Notes: generated from the letters alone by a model not told the origin. Positions 47,523 through 57,220 are shown, numbered from the stretch's first letter. The stretch is 64,000 nucleotides of DNA from Marinimicrobium sp038419845 (GCF_038419845.1 NZ_JBCAQT010000008.1:1-64000), one strand, 5' to 3'. Made by a program: numbers and translations.

Positions 47523-48261
47523 TGACTCCTACCCCCTCAACTTCGATTCGGACCAATACCGCCAGCGGCAGCGTCACCTGATTCCCGGTTCCCATCTGGT
47601 CCGGGTCGGGCCAGCCGGCCGCCCAGTCCCGGGAGTAATCGTCGCCGTCCAGCGCACTCTGGCCCGAACGATCAATCAACTGTTTGGATAAAAAGCGCAG
47701 CTCAATATCCTTCACCCCTTCGAGCAGCCGTTGGTTCAGGGCCTGCTCCTCGAAATCGTATTCGTCAAAAGGCCGATTGCGCACCGGCCGATAGTCGCGC
47801 CAGAGTGTGCCCTCATCCAGCCGGTAGCTGACTTCCTGCAGGTCGCTGCGCAACCGTTCCAGAGGGTTGAACCAGCCTTCGCGGGTGAACAGCAACAACC
47901 GCTGCTCCTCATCGGGCGTGGCGATGGGATCGGCGACGAAACGAAACCTCAGCCCCTGTCCCATGCCCTGCATCTGGCTTTGGGCCTGCCCCTGGGGAGC
48001 CGGCTCGGGCTCCAGAATATGACGAAAGTCCGAGGCGATGATCTGCCAGGCCCGATCCAGCTCGTTGATCCGCGTCATGATTTCACGGCTGCGTTCGGCG
48101 CCGTTGCTGGCCGCCACCAGTGCCTGGTAGGCCATCGCCGCGATGGCTCCGGCGATGGCCAGCGCCACCATCATCTCCAGCAGGGTAAAGCCCCGTTGCC
48201 GGCGCCCAAGCTCATGGCTTTCCATGCGCTCATGGTTGTCTATGCGCTCACGGCTGCTCAT
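47488..48261 (-). CDS. gspJ: type II secretion system minor pseudopilin J
   Basis: A 257-residue minor pseudopilin with leader RRQRG/FTLLEMMVALAIAGAI (prepilin cleavage, Glu at +5) and a long periplasmic domain. The domain has RAWQIIASDFRHI and LLLFTREGWFNPL, typical of GspJ. I chose ATG 48261, which overlaps gspI by 14 bases; an ATG twelve codons further in is also possible. The family is distinguished from GspH/I by length and by its position between gspI and gspK. Confidence 0.86.
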   Translation of the reverse strand: MSSRERIDNHERMESHELGRRQRGFTLLEMMVALAIAGAIAAMAYQALVAASNGAERSREIMTRINELDRAWQIIASDFRHILEPEPAPQGQAQSQMQGMGQGLRFRFVADPIATPDEEQRLLLFTREGWFNPLERLRSDLQEVSYRLDEGTLWRDYRPVRNRPFDEYDFEEQALNQRLLEGVKDIELRFLSKQLIDRSGQSALDGDDYSRDWAAGWPDPDQMGTGNQVTLPLAVLVRIEVEGVGVSERLFEITRFN

Positions 48262-48646
48262 GAACAAACCCCAACAGCTGCGCCAAGCTTGAGTCCCGGT
48301 TGCGATCGAGCGCCACCGAGATTTCCACCTGGCGGAAACCCTGGATGCCCGAATCCGTGGCTTCGTTTTCCATCTGCCAGTACCACTGCACACCGGCCTG
48401 GGTCACCTCGCCCTGATCACTGTCGGGAAGGTTGAAGTCCTGCAGCAGTCGGTGCTGCAGCTGCAGCCGGGTCATCTCGTTTTCCGCCACCCAGAAGGCC
48501 ATGGTTTTGTCGCGAATCGCGCCCGTGCCGTCCAGCTGGGTCATTACCAGAGACAGGAAGGCCGGGAGGGCCACGGCGACAATCACCAGGGCCACCATCA
48601 CTTCCACCAGAGTAAACCCCCGGTTCTGTCGCACCCGGCTTACCAT
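48248..48646 (-). CDS. gspI: type II secretion system minor pseudopilin I
   Basis: A 132-residue minor pseudopilin with cleavable leader VRQNRG/FTLVEVMVALVIVAVAL and the GspI-typical continuation KTMAFWVAENEMTRLQL. It contributes to the pseudopilus tip with GspJ and GspK. ATG 48646 overlaps the gspH stop by seven bases. Open frame upstream of that is gspH in another phase. Confidence 0.86.
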   Translation of the reverse strand: MVSRVRQNRGFTLVEVMVALVIVAVALPAFLSLVMTQLDGTGAIRDKTMAFWVAENEMTRLQLQHRLLQDFNLPDSDQGEVTQAGVQWYWQMENEATDSGIQGFRQVEISVALDRNRDSSLAQLLGFVHEQP

Positions 48647-49215
48647 TCGTCCTGCAACTCCTCTTCCCGTTCGCGGTTGACCCAGATCAGGTCCGCCATC
48701 ATGGTGATTTCGATGCGCTGGGTCTCGCCTTCGTCGAACCGACCCGGAATGATGGCCATTTCGTAGGGCGTGGCCTCGCCGCTGGGGTAAAAGGCCAGCA
48801 CCGGTTGGGGCGTGGTTTCGCGCGGGTCGTACTCCCACTCTTCACCTTCCACCCGAACCTCCAGCTGCAACTCCGGGGGCAGGCACCGCTCTTCCATGAA
48901 GTCGGTGACCTCCTCCCATCTCTGGTCTCGGTAGCGGCGCCACTGGTAGCACCAGCGCTGCCCGGTGGCTCCCGAGTCGGCGCGCGGCTGCCAGAACAGG
49001 CCGATCACCTCGCGGTTGAGCACGGTCTGCTCGGACACGAAGCGGGCGCTTACCATGAATTGCTCGGCTTCCTCTTCTGCCAGGGTGGCGTTGTCCCGAC
49101 CACCCACAGAGAGCGACGCCATGGCGATCGCGATGCCGACAATCATCAGGACGACGAGCAGCTCAACGAGAGTGAAGCCGCGGGCGCGGACCAGAGATGC
49201 CGGCATAAAGCTCAT
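48640..49215 (-). CDS. gspH: type II secretion system minor pseudopilin H
   Basis: A 191-residue minor pseudopilin with leader VRARG/FTLVELLVVLMIVGIAI and the GspH-type beta-rich C-terminal domain (RVEGEEWEYDPRETTPQPVL). It links the major pseudopilin GspG to the tip complex. The ATG at 49215 shares its first base with the last base of the gspG stop codon (TGATG). Confidence 0.86.
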   Translation of the reverse strand: MSFMPASLVRARGFTLVELLVVLMIVGIAIAMASLSVGGRDNATLAEEEAEQFMVSARFVSEQTVLNREVIGLFWQPRADSGATGQRWCYQWRRYRDQRWEEVTDFMEERCLPPELQLEVRVEGEEWEYDPRETTPQPVLAFYPSGEATPYEMAIIPGRFDEGETQRIEITMMADLIWVNREREEELQDEW

Positions 49216-49670
49216 CAATCTTCCTGCGTGCGCTCATCCCACACGCCGATATCAGCGTTCTGGCCTTCACCGCCGGTGACCCCATCGGCGCCCAGGGTAT
49301 AGATATCGTATTCGCGCGACTCGCCCGGGCTCAGGTATTTGTAATCATTGCCCCAGGGGTCCTGGGGCAGGTCGTCCAGGTAGCCGCCCTGCTTCCAGTT
49401 GCGCGGCTCGGGCGCGGTGGTCGGTTTGCTGACCAGTGCCTCCAGCCCCTGTTCACTGGAGGGGTACACATAGTTGTCGATGCGGTAGAGCTTGAGCGCG
49501 GTCTGGATGTTCTTGAAATCGGCCTGCACTTTCTGGATGCGGGCGTCGTCGGCCCGGTTGAGTACCGCTGGAGCGACGATACTCGCCAGCAAACCGATGA
49601 TGATCACCACCACCATGATTTCAATCAAACTGAAGCCGCCCTGGCGACGCATCCCCTGATTCTGTTTCAT
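49215..49670 (-). CDS. gspG: type II secretion system major pseudopilin G
   Basis: A 151-residue major pseudopilin: leader MRRQGG/FSLIEIMVVVIIIGLLAS, the conserved ALKLYRIDNYVYPSSEQGLE stretch, DPWGNDYKYLSPG and the calcium-binding loop region (YTLGADGVTGGEGQNADIG). It polymerises into the pseudopilus that pushes substrates through GspD. It follows gspF by 48 bp. Confidence 0.95.
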   Translation of the reverse strand: MKQNQGMRRQGGFSLIEIMVVVIIIGLLASIVAPAVLNRADDARIQKVQADFKNIQTALKLYRIDNYVYPSSEQGLEALVSKPTTAPEPRNWKQGGYLDDLPQDPWGNDYKYLSPGESREYDIYTLGADGVTGGEGQNADIGVWDERTQED

Positions 49671-49718
49671 TGCTTTACTCCCACTGTATCAATCATAAAA
49701 AATTGGTATTTCGGTCTG

Positions 49719-50957
49719 TTAAATCAGGCTGTTCATTTCAAAGATCGGTTGCAGAATGGCCATCACGATCAGGCAGACCGCACCGCCCATGAACACCACC
49801 GTAAAGGGCTCCAGCAGGCCCATGGCCACCCCCAGCATCATTTCCAGCTCCCGGTCCTGATCCTGGGCCGCGTTCTCCAGCTGCTCGGGCAAGGTACCGT
49901 TGGTCTCGCCGCTGGCCACCAGCTGCACCAGCAGGGGCGGAAAGTACCCGGCTTTTTCCATCGCCCGGTGCAGGCTGGTCCCCTCCTGCACATCTTCGGC
50001 CACCGCCTCACAGGCTTCCTGCATGATTTTGTTGGTCATCACCTGCCCGGCAATGTGCAGCGCCTGCAGCAGGGGCACGCCACTGGAGGACAACAGCGCC
50101 AGGGTCGCCGCAAACCGGGAGCTGTTGATCTGCAGGATCAGATTGCCCATCACCGGCATTTTCAATTTTATTTGATGCCAGCGTCTGAGCCTGGCCTCGT
50201 TGCGCAAGAGGCGGTGGAAACCGAATACCAGCCCGATGATCGCCAGTATCGTGTAGTGGCCATAGTTGACGATAAAGTCACTGCTGGCGATCATGAACTG
50301 CGTCAGCGCCGGTAGATCGCGCTCGCTCTGCTGAAAAATACTCACCAGCTTGGGGACCACGAACGCCATCAGGGCTATGATCACCGTCAGGCTGATGAAC
50401 AGCAGCACCAGTGGATAGATCATCGCCATTTTCAGGCGCTGCTGGATCTGCTGATTGCTCTGGGTATAATCCGCCAGTCGCTCAAGCACCGGCGCCAGAT
50501 AACCCGAGCTTTCACCGGCCTTGACCATGGCCCGGAACATATTGTCGAAGGCGCCCGGGATTTCACCCAGCGCCTGGGCCAGACTCAGACCTTCCAGTAC
50601 TTTCGATCGAACCTGCAGCAGTATGCGCTTGTTATTGGGCTTCTGTTGCTGCTTGGCGGTGGCCTGCAACGCTTCATCCAGAGGCAGGCCGGATTTCACC
50701 AGTGAGGCCAGTTGTCGGGTAATCAGGCTCAGGTCGCGGGTATTCATCCGCGCCCGCCAGCGTTGCTGGAAGCCACTCAACCCCTGCGCCGCTGAAGCGG
50801 TGCTGGCGCGTTTGCCCCCCACGGCACTGGAAACTTCGAGCGGTTTGAGCTTTTTGGCCCGCAGCTGACTGCGCACCTGGCGCTCGGAGTCGCCTTCAAG
50901 AATGCCCTTGACCGTTTTACCGGCCTCGTTCAATGCTTGATAGCTATAGGCACCCAT
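49719..50957 (-). CDS. gspF: type II secretion system inner-membrane protein F
   Basis: A 412-residue polytopic platform protein with the duplicated T2SSF domain. The N-terminal part has MGAYSYQALNEAGKTVKG, and the repeats carry RQLASLVKSGLPLDEALQA and ALLSSSGVPLLQALHIAG. There are three TM helices, the first at about residues 175-195. It connects the GspE ATPase to pseudopilus assembly. Confidence 0.94.
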   Translation of the reverse strand: MGAYSYQALNEAGKTVKGILEGDSERQVRSQLRAKKLKPLEVSSAVGGKRASTASAAQGLSGFQQRWRARMNTRDLSLITRQLASLVKSGLPLDEALQATAKQQQKPNNKRILLQVRSKVLEGLSLAQALGEIPGAFDNMFRAMVKAGESSGYLAPVLERLADYTQSNQQIQQRLKMAMIYPLVLLFISLTVIIALMAFVVPKLVSIFQQSERDLPALTQFMIASSDFIVNYGHYTILAIIGLVFGFHRLLRNEARLRRWHQIKLKMPVMGNLILQINSSRFAATLALLSSSGVPLLQALHIAGQVMTNKIMQEACEAVAEDVQEGTSLHRAMEKAGYFPPLLVQLVASGETNGTLPEQLENAAQDQDRELEMMLGVAMGLLEPFTVVFMGGAVCLIVMAILQPIFEMNSLI

Positions 50958-50983
50958 GGCTTCTCATCTCGCAATTCAATTCA

Positions 50984-52552
50984 CTAGCTGGCGGTGGTCA
51001 CCCGGAGCACTTCTTCCAGGCTGGTCGTGCCATCGATCACACACTGGCGGCCGTCGTCGCTGATCGAGGGGCTGTATTTGCGCGCCTCGGCCAGGAGGTC
51101 GTGTTCGCCGGCCTGCTCGTGAATCAGGTGGCGCATCCGCTCGTTGATTTCAATCAGTTCGTAGATCCCCTTACGGCCACGGTAGCCCATGTTGTTGCAC
51201 TGTTTGCAGCCCACGGGGCGGTAAATTCTCTGGCCCTCGGGCAGGCGCATCAGCTCGCGCTCGGCTTCATTGGGCTCATAGGACTCGCGGCATACGGAGC
51301 AGAGCTTGCGCACCAGTCGCTGGGCCATCACCACCTCGAGGCTGGAGGCCAGCAGGAAGGGCTCAACGCCCATGTCTTTGAGCCGCATCACCGCCCCGAT
51401 GGCGGTGTTGGTGTGCAGCGTGGACAGCACCAAGTGACCGGTCAGACTGGCCTGAATGGCGATTTCGGCGGTCTCACCATCGCGGATCTCGCCCACCATG
51501 ACCACATCCGGGTCTTGCCGCAGAATGGCGCGCAGACCGCGGGCAAAGGTCATGTCGACCTTGGTGTTCACCTGGGTCTGGCCGATGCCCGGCAGCAGGT
51601 ACTCCACCGGGTCTTCAATGGTCAGAATATTGCGACTGCGGGTATTGATGTGGCTCAGACCCGCGTACAGGGTGGTGGTTTTACCCGAGCCGGTGGGGCC
51701 GGTCACCAGAATGATACCGTGGGGTTTGTGCAGCGCCTTGCCCAGCCCCTCGCGCACGTGCGGCGGCATGGCCAGCTGCTCCAGAGAGAGCTGCCCGGCG
51801 GCCTGGTCCAGCAGACGCAATACGATGCGTTCGCCGTGGGCCGAGGGAATGGTGGAGACCCGGATATCGACCGCATGGCCCGCCAGTCGCACCGTGATAC
51901 GACCATCCTGGGGCAGGCGCTTTTCGGCGATGTCCAGGCGCGCCATCACTTTCAGGCGCGACACCAGCACCGGTGCCAACTCCGCTTTGGGCGAGAGAAT
52001 TTCACTCAGGACCCCATCGATGCGAAAGCGTACCGAGACCCGGTCTTCAAAGGGCTCCAGGTGAATATCCGAGGCCTCTTCGCGCACGGCCTGTGACAGG
52101 ATGGCGTTGATCAGACGGATGATGGGCGCATCGTCGTTGCCGGCGAGCAGGTCGGTGCGGTCGGCCAGATCCTCGGCCATGGAGGACAGGTCGTATTCCG
52201 CCCCCAGGTCTTCCGCCGCCTGCTGAGCCGCGCCGTCACCACTTTGGTAGACGCGGGTCAGCCGCTGTTGAAATTCCTCGGAGGACACTTCACGCAGTGC
52301 GAACTCGGTGCCCAGATAGCGCTGCAGTTCCAGCAATACATCCAGGTTGAGTCCGGGGCGGTAAATCAGGGTGAGACCGTTTTCCTCTTCGTCCACCATC
52401 ACACCGTGACTGGACGCAAAACCGAACGGTAGCCGGGCATGGGCGATATCGTCACCCACACTGGCCGCATGGACCTCTTCGCCCTCGGGCAGCTCGCCCA
52501 GGGTATGGTCCTGCTCTTGTTCGTATTGCTCCAACATGGATTCGGCGCTCAC
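50984..52552 (-). CDS. gspE: type II secretion system ATPase E
   Basis: A 522-residue hexameric secretion ATPase. It shows the N1/N2 domains, Walker A GPTGSGKTTT, the Asp box (TIEDPVEY), Walker B (DPDVVMVGEIRDGETAEIA), the His box, and the zinc-binding C4 motif (CSVCRESYE ... CKQC). The start is most likely GTG at 52552, 7 nt after AGGAG; another GTG at 52567 would overlap gspD, and an ATG at 52537 is also possible. It energises pseudopilus assembly through GspL and GspF. Confidence 0.95.
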   Translation of the reverse strand: MSAESMLEQYEQEQDHTLGELPEGEEVHAASVGDDIAHARLPFGFASSHGVMVDEEENGLTLIYRPGLNLDVLLELQRYLGTEFALREVSSEEFQQRLTRVYQSGDGAAQQAAEDLGAEYDLSSMAEDLADRTDLLAGNDDAPIIRLINAILSQAVREEASDIHLEPFEDRVSVRFRIDGVLSEILSPKAELAPVLVSRLKVMARLDIAEKRLPQDGRITVRLAGHAVDIRVSTIPSAHGERIVLRLLDQAAGQLSLEQLAMPPHVREGLGKALHKPHGIILVTGPTGSGKTTTLYAGLSHINTRSRNILTIEDPVEYLLPGIGQTQVNTKVDMTFARGLRAILRQDPDVVMVGEIRDGETAEIAIQASLTGHLVLSTLHTNTAIGAVMRLKDMGVEPFLLASSLEVVMAQRLVRKLCSVCRESYEPNEAERELMRLPEGQRIYRPVGCKQCNNMGYRGRKGIYELIEINERMRHLIHEQAGEHDLLAEARKYSPSISDDGRQCVIDGTTSLEEVLRVTTAS

Positions 52553-52556
52553 GGTT

Positions 52557-54539
52557 TTACTCCTCACCCTCGGCGTCTTGCTCTTCGTCGCGCCCCATCA
52601 TGCGGATGTTGATTTCCTCGGCACGATCCAGCTTCTCCTGCCATTCGGGCAGGACGGGAAGCTCCCGATTGTTGAACAACATGCCGCCGGCGGCACGACG
52701 CTCTTCCTGCTGTCGACGCAACTCTTTGTACTTCTCAGCGGTCGCACCCCGGAGCATCTGGTCATCTTCAATCACCGTGGCCCGAATGAAGACCAGCAAG
52801 TTGGTTTTCGACAGGCTGTCGGTCTGGTTGCGAAACAGACGTCCCATCAGGGGAATGTCGCCCAGGAAGGGCACTTTCTGGGTGGAGGTCTGCACCTCTT
52901 CTTCAATCAGGCCCCCGAGCACCACGGTTTCGCCGTTGGCGGCGAGCACCTGGGTTTCCAGTTTGCGCTGATTGGTGATGGGGCCATCGTTGCTGTTCAG
53001 ATTGGACAGGCTGGACACCTCCTGACTGATGTCCAGTACCACGCTGTCGCCGGCGTTCACATGCGGAGTGACTTCCAGCAGAATGCCCACATCACGCCGT
53101 TCAATGGTTCGGAAGGGGTTGCCCGGGTTGCTGCTGCCCCCGCCGGTGGAGGTGAAGGAGCCGGTGGCAAAGGGAACGTTCTGGCCCACTGAAATAGAGG
53201 CCGTGTGGTTATCCGTAGTCAGCAGGTTGGGCGTGGACAGAATATTGGTGGAGCTCTCTTCCTGCAGCATGTTGAGAATGGCCAGAAAATCGGTGCGCTC
53301 ACCCAGCCGGCCGATACCAAAGGTCTGGCCAGTGGTCTGTGCCAGGGACCCCGCCAGACTGATCAGGCCTTCGTCGCTGTCATCGAAGGCGCTCTGGCCG
53401 ACACTGAGAGAGCCATCGCCGGTGGTGGAGCTGCCAAAGCCGCGCTTATCGTCCCGATACATCCACTGGACGCCCAGCTCCCGGCCATCGCTGTCTTCCA
53501 CCTCGACGATGATCGCCTCCACCAGCACCTGGGCGCGGCGGATGTCCAGACTTTCGATCACACCCAGAAGTGACTCCATGACGTCGCCATCAGCGGTAAT
53601 CAGGATGGAGTTGGTATCTTCATCGGGATGAATGCTGGTCTGGCGGCTGCGATTCTGGCCTTCGCCTGACTCCGCACCCATGGTTTGCATGACGCCGTTG
53701 AGCACCTGGGCCACATTTTCGGCCTTGGCGTACTTCAGGTAGACCACCCGGACATTGTTGTCTTTGGTCTTGGGACGATCCATCTGCTCCACGAGCAGGC
53801 GCACGCGCTGGCGCTGCAGATCGTCGCCGTGGACCAGAACCGCATTGGTGCGTGTATCCGGCACGACCGTCAGCGCCGGCTTGCCCCCTTCGCCGGAACC
53901 GGGCTTCTCGATCTGGGTGACCGCCCGGGCGACATCTTCGGCCTGGGCAAACTCGAGCTGGATGAGCTCGGTATCGACCACCGAGGACTGATCAATCTGG
54001 GCAATAATTTCTTTGAGTCGAAGGATATTGGAGCGGGTGTCGGTCACGATGATGGAGTTGCTGGGGTCATACGCCGAGAGGTGGCCGTGCTGGGGAACCA
54101 GGGGGCGCAAAGTCGGCAGCACTTTGGAGGCACTGATGTTGTCGAGCTTGAGCACCTGGGTGATGTAGGTGTCGTCGCTCCGGCCATCGGTTTCAAGCGC
54201 AGCCGGCACGGGCAGCGAGCGCGCGTCTCGATTGGGCACCACCCGGACCACATTGCCATTTTCCACGGCGGTAAAGCCCTGAACGTCCATCATCGACAGA
54301 AACAGGTCATAGAGCTCTTCCTTGTCCACTTCCTCCTCGGAGATGACCCGGACCTGGCCGCGCACCTTCGGGTCGACAATGATGGTTTTGCCGGTCGCGT
54401 CGGCGACGAATTTGATCACTTCCTGGATGTCGGTATCCTTGAAGTTGACCGTCCAGGTCTGCTGCGCCCAGGCGTTGAGACTCAGACACAGCAGAGCGGT
54501 CACGGCCGTTCCTACCAAGCGTTTCGCACACACGTTCAC
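52557..54539 (-). CDS. gspD: type II secretion system outer-membrane secretin D
   Basis: A 660-residue secretin. The signal peptide ends at AWAQQ (about residue 25), followed by the N0 domain (WTVNFKDTDIQEVIKFVADA), N1-N3 KH-like domains, the secretin core (VPFLGDIPLMGRLFRNQ near the end) and a short C-terminal S-domain-like tail. It forms the outer-membrane channel. The start codon is GTG at 54539 with GAGGG upstream. It lies 15 bp after gspC. Confidence 0.95.
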   Translation of the reverse strand: MNVCAKRLVGTAVTALLCLSLNAWAQQTWTVNFKDTDIQEVIKFVADATGKTIIVDPKVRGQVRVISEEEVDKEELYDLFLSMMDVQGFTAVENGNVVRVVPNRDARSLPVPAALETDGRSDDTYITQVLKLDNISASKVLPTLRPLVPQHGHLSAYDPSNSIIVTDTRSNILRLKEIIAQIDQSSVVDTELIQLEFAQAEDVARAVTQIEKPGSGEGGKPALTVVPDTRTNAVLVHGDDLQRQRVRLLVEQMDRPKTKDNNVRVVYLKYAKAENVAQVLNGVMQTMGAESGEGQNRSRQTSIHPDEDTNSILITADGDVMESLLGVIESLDIRRAQVLVEAIIVEVEDSDGRELGVQWMYRDDKRGFGSSTTGDGSLSVGQSAFDDSDEGLISLAGSLAQTTGQTFGIGRLGERTDFLAILNMLQEESSTNILSTPNLLTTDNHTASISVGQNVPFATGSFTSTGGGSSNPGNPFRTIERRDVGILLEVTPHVNAGDSVVLDISQEVSSLSNLNSNDGPITNQRKLETQVLAANGETVVLGGLIEEEVQTSTQKVPFLGDIPLMGRLFRNQTDSLSKTNLLVFIRATVIEDDQMLRGATAEKYKELRRQQEERRAAGGMLFNNRELPVLPEWQEKLDRAEEINIRMMGRDEEQDAEGEE

Positions 54540-54554
54540 TGGTTACCCTCGTTG

Positions 54555-55637
54555 TTATTCAAGCTCGATGTCGACGGACAATTCCTGGCCGTCCCGTTCG
54601 ATCAGTAGACTGGCGGAGCTGGCTCCCCCCATATCGCGGTAAATTTCCATCACTCTCTGGGGGCTGCTCAGCTCGACGCCATTGACCGCCTTGACGACGT
54701 CGCCGGCTTCCAACCCCAGGGAGTCGAACATAACCCGGTTGCGCCCGGGACGAATCTTGTAGCCGACGATCTGACCGTCTTCGCGGTGAATGCTCATGGA
54801 CACCACATCGGAAAGCGACTGGCTGCCCATCCGGTCCGCCACTTCATCGGCCGCGTCTTCCAGCTCCTGCTCTTCGACCGGCTCTTCAATGGCTTCCTCA
54901 GTCTGCCGATCGTCCTGCGGCTCCGGACTCTCGGCCATATCCTCACTGTCGTCCCCCTCCCAGCTACGGCTGGGCGTATCCGGAACCGGACGCGAAGCGG
55001 CCAGGCTGCTGCCCAGATCATTGTCGGAGTAGAGCCACAGAGACTCGTAACGGCCGCTATTGTTCAGAATCACGCGCAGTGGCAACACTTTTTCCAGAGT
55101 CACGCTGCCCCTGACCGGCAACTCGTCTCCCGGGGCATAGATCGCCTGATCGGAGCCATCGGCAATGATCGCCCGGGCGGCCGCCTCCTCGTTACTGCCC
55201 ATGATTCCGCGCAGCACCAGCTTCAGCTCGGTATCCACCGCTTCGTCTTCGATCCCCGAACCTCCGGGAGCGTCACCCGAGCCGGCGAACTCTTCGGGTT
55301 CATCCCCTTCGGCCACACGCCCAAAGATTTCCAATGAAGCGAGCTGGGCAATATCCACCCGCTCGCCCGTCGCGTCACCGCGATCTGCTTCCAACGCATT
55401 GGGGGCGACACGAGCCTGAGGCGTATCCGGCGCGGGAACCAGCAACCAGACCATCTGGGCCAGGGTATAGGCGAGCCAGACCACCAGGGCGAGCTTGACC
55501 AGAAAGCGCCACACGGACGCGGGCACCCGCGCGAACCCGGCACCACAGCGCCGCAGGGCCTGGACCAGCCGCTCGCTGCGCCAATCCGCCACTACGCCGG
55601 TCGATTTTGGCTCTTGTTGCAATGTTGTGTTCGACAA
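54555..55637 (-). CDS. gspC: type II secretion system protein C
   Basis: A 360-residue inner-membrane clamp protein with a TM helix at about residues 43-63, the HR domain (LKLVLRGIMGSNEEAAARAI, IYAPGDELPVRG) that binds the secretin, an acidic Glu/Asp-rich linker (about 205-255) and a C-terminal PDZ domain (GLEAGDVVKAVNGVELSSPQ). The start codon is TTG at 55637, supported by GGAG 7 nt upstream and by the absence of an early ATG. It is the first gene of the operon. Confidence 0.92.
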   Translation of the reverse strand: MSNTTLQQEPKSTGVVADWRSERLVQALRRCGAGFARVPASVWRFLVKLALVVWLAYTLAQMVWLLVPAPDTPQARVAPNALEADRGDATGERVDIAQLASLEIFGRVAEGDEPEEFAGSGDAPGGSGIEDEAVDTELKLVLRGIMGSNEEAAARAIIADGSDQAIYAPGDELPVRGSVTLEKVLPLRVILNNSGRYESLWLYSDNDLGSSLAASRPVPDTPSRSWEGDDSEDMAESPEPQDDRQTEEAIEEPVEEQELEDAADEVADRMGSQSLSDVVSMSIHREDGQIVGYKIRPGRNRVMFDSLGLEAGDVVKAVNGVELSSPQRVMEIYRDMGGASSASLLIERDGQELSVDIELE

Positions 55638-56004
55638 TTGACTACTCCACGCGCACTAGAATGCCGCCTGACTGGTGAACGGGCCAGAGAGACGACCGTG
55701 GCATTATTCTTATCATGCCGTCGGATTGTACCCCAGATCACAAGCATGACGAAAAATGTGCCCAGGCCAGTTTTCGGCTCATCCCTGACTGGGTGACCAA
55801 AGCACGACCGGCGTTGCAGCCCAGTCCTATGACAGTTTCATGCCAGAGTAAATTCCTTCGACGGAAGAGCGCCCGGCGAGCATACCGTCTCTTTTCGTGA
55901 AAAGAAACCGAACGGGAGCCCATTTCGCGAAAGCGATCACGCAAAATGGCGATTTGCCGCGCCTTCCGTAACCTCCCGGGCCACCGGGGCTCCGCACCAG
56001 GCCC
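55638..56004. other. 367-bp region between trmB and gspC
   Basis: It should contain the promoter of the T2SS operon (minus strand). No clear sigma70 element, RNA gene or protein was identified. A short CTTTTC/GAAAAG inverted repeat lies around 55890-55905. The minus-strand frame at 55738-55944 shows no recognisable features. Confidence 0.3.
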
Positions 56005-56715
56005 TCAGGTGCGGTAAAGCAGATCCCAGACTCCGTGTCCCAACCGGGCGCCGCGCTGCTCGAATTTGGTCACCGGGCGGTACTCCGGCCGAGCGGAATA
56101 GAGACCGGCCCCCGCCACATTGGTGAGCCCCGGAGCCGCTTCCATCACCTCCCGCATATGCTCGGCATAGTTTTCCCAGTCGGTCGCCAGGTGCATCACC
56201 CCCCCGGGCATCAGCTTTTGCCGGACCTTCTCGACAAAGGCCGGCTGCACAATCCGGCGCTTATGATGCTTCTTTTTGTGCCAGGGGTCGGGGAAATAGA
56301 GCTGGAAGCGAGCAATGGCCCCCTCGGGGACACAGTCATCGAGCACATCAATGGCATCGGCCATGTAGACGCGCAGGTTGGTAATCCCCTCGTCCCCGGC
56401 GCCCTTGATCAACCGGCCGACACCGGGAGGATGCACTTCAATCCCGATGAAGTCCTTGTCCGGCTCGTTGCGCGCCATGGCCAGCAGGGAGTCGCCCATA
56501 CCGAACCCGATTTCCAGCACCAGCGGGGCCTCCCGACCAAAAACGGCCTTCGGCTCCAGGGGCCCATCGTGCAGACTCAGACCATAGGTGGGCCACCATT
56601 GGTCGAACGCCTGCCGCTGGCCCTCGGTAATGCGGCCGGCGCGGATCACATAGCTGCGAATGGCTTTGGGTTTGTATTCCGGCCGGATGGCGAGGCGGGA
56701 TTCAGTTTCTGACAT
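56005..56715 (-). CDS. trmB: tRNA (guanine-N7-)-methyltransferase
   Basis: A 236-residue SAM-dependent enzyme that makes m7G46 in tRNA. It shows LVLEIGFGMGDSLLAMA (SAM site), FIGIEVHPPGVGRLI, FQLYFPDPWHKKKHHKRR (the TrmB signature) and the C-terminal TKFEQRG motif. Length and motifs are canonical. It is transcribed away from rpoH together with the DUF423 gene, 25 bp upstream. Confidence 0.96.
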   Translation of the reverse strand: MSETESRLAIRPEYKPKAIRSYVIRAGRITEGQRQAFDQWWPTYGLSLHDGPLEPKAVFGREAPLVLEIGFGMGDSLLAMARNEPDKDFIGIEVHPPGVGRLIKGAGDEGITNLRVYMADAIDVLDDCVPEGAIARFQLYFPDPWHKKKHHKRRIVQPAFVEKVRQKLMPGGVMHLATDWENYAEHMREVMEAAPGLTNVAGAGLYSARPEYRPVTKFEQRGARLGHGVWDLLYRT

Positions 56716-56740
56716 GCCGAGTACAACTCAATCAACAGGT

Positions 56741-57121
56741 TTAAAGACGCAGTGCCCGCACCGCCGCCACCGTAAGCGCGAGCCAGCCCAGAAGAAAGCA
56801 GAGTCCGCCCAGGGGCGTCACCGGCCCCAGCCAGCGCGGCCCGCCCAATGCCAGTGCGTAGAGACTGCCACTGAAGAACAGGATGCCGGCCAAAAACAGC
56901 CAGCCACTGGCTGCCAGCGCCCAGGAATGGCCGAGTACCCGCAGCAGAACCGCCACCGCCAGCAGCGCCAGTGCGTGGTACATCTGATACTGCACCCCGG
57001 TCTGAAACGCGGAGAGAGCCTCGACACTCAACCGGGCTTTCAGGCCATGGGCCGCAAAGGCACCCAGTCCGACGGCGATCAACCCGGACAGGGCGGCAAT
57101 AAGCACAAACAGGGGTGTCAT
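56741..57121 (-). CDS. DUF423 inner-membrane protein (YgdD-like)
   Basis: A 126-residue protein with four hydrophobic helices. The conserved GLGAFAAHGLK, FQTGVQYQMYHALALL and the closing PLGGLCFLLGWLAL are the DUF423 markers. The function is not known. I chose ATG 57121; a TTG three codons upstream is open. It is probably cotranscribed with trmB and is separated from rpoH by an intrinsic terminator. Confidence 0.88.
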   Translation of the reverse strand: MTPLFVLIAALSGLIAVGLGAFAAHGLKARLSVEALSAFQTGVQYQMYHALALLAVAVLLRVLGHSWALAASGWLFLAGILFFSGSLYALALGGPRWLGPVTPLGGLCFLLGWLALTVAAVRALRL

Positions 57122-57193
57122 TTCGATCAATCGCTCTTGGGGCCATTGGCCCGGCCAGACAGGGCAAGCCCGAGGGACGGGCCCGACTCAGAC

Positions 57194-57220
57194 AAAAAAG
57201 CCGCGCAGCGCGCGGCTTTT
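57194..57220 (-). terminator. intrinsic terminator of rpoH
   Basis: AAAAAGCCGCGC-AGC-GCGCGGCTTTT, an 11-bp perfect stem with T/A runs on both sides, about 65 bp after the rpoH stop codon. Confidence 0.88.

Noticed and set aside
55738..55944. Minus-strand 68-codon frame upstream of gspC
   Set aside because: No hydrophobic or domain pattern, no supporting ribosome binding site; likely chance.
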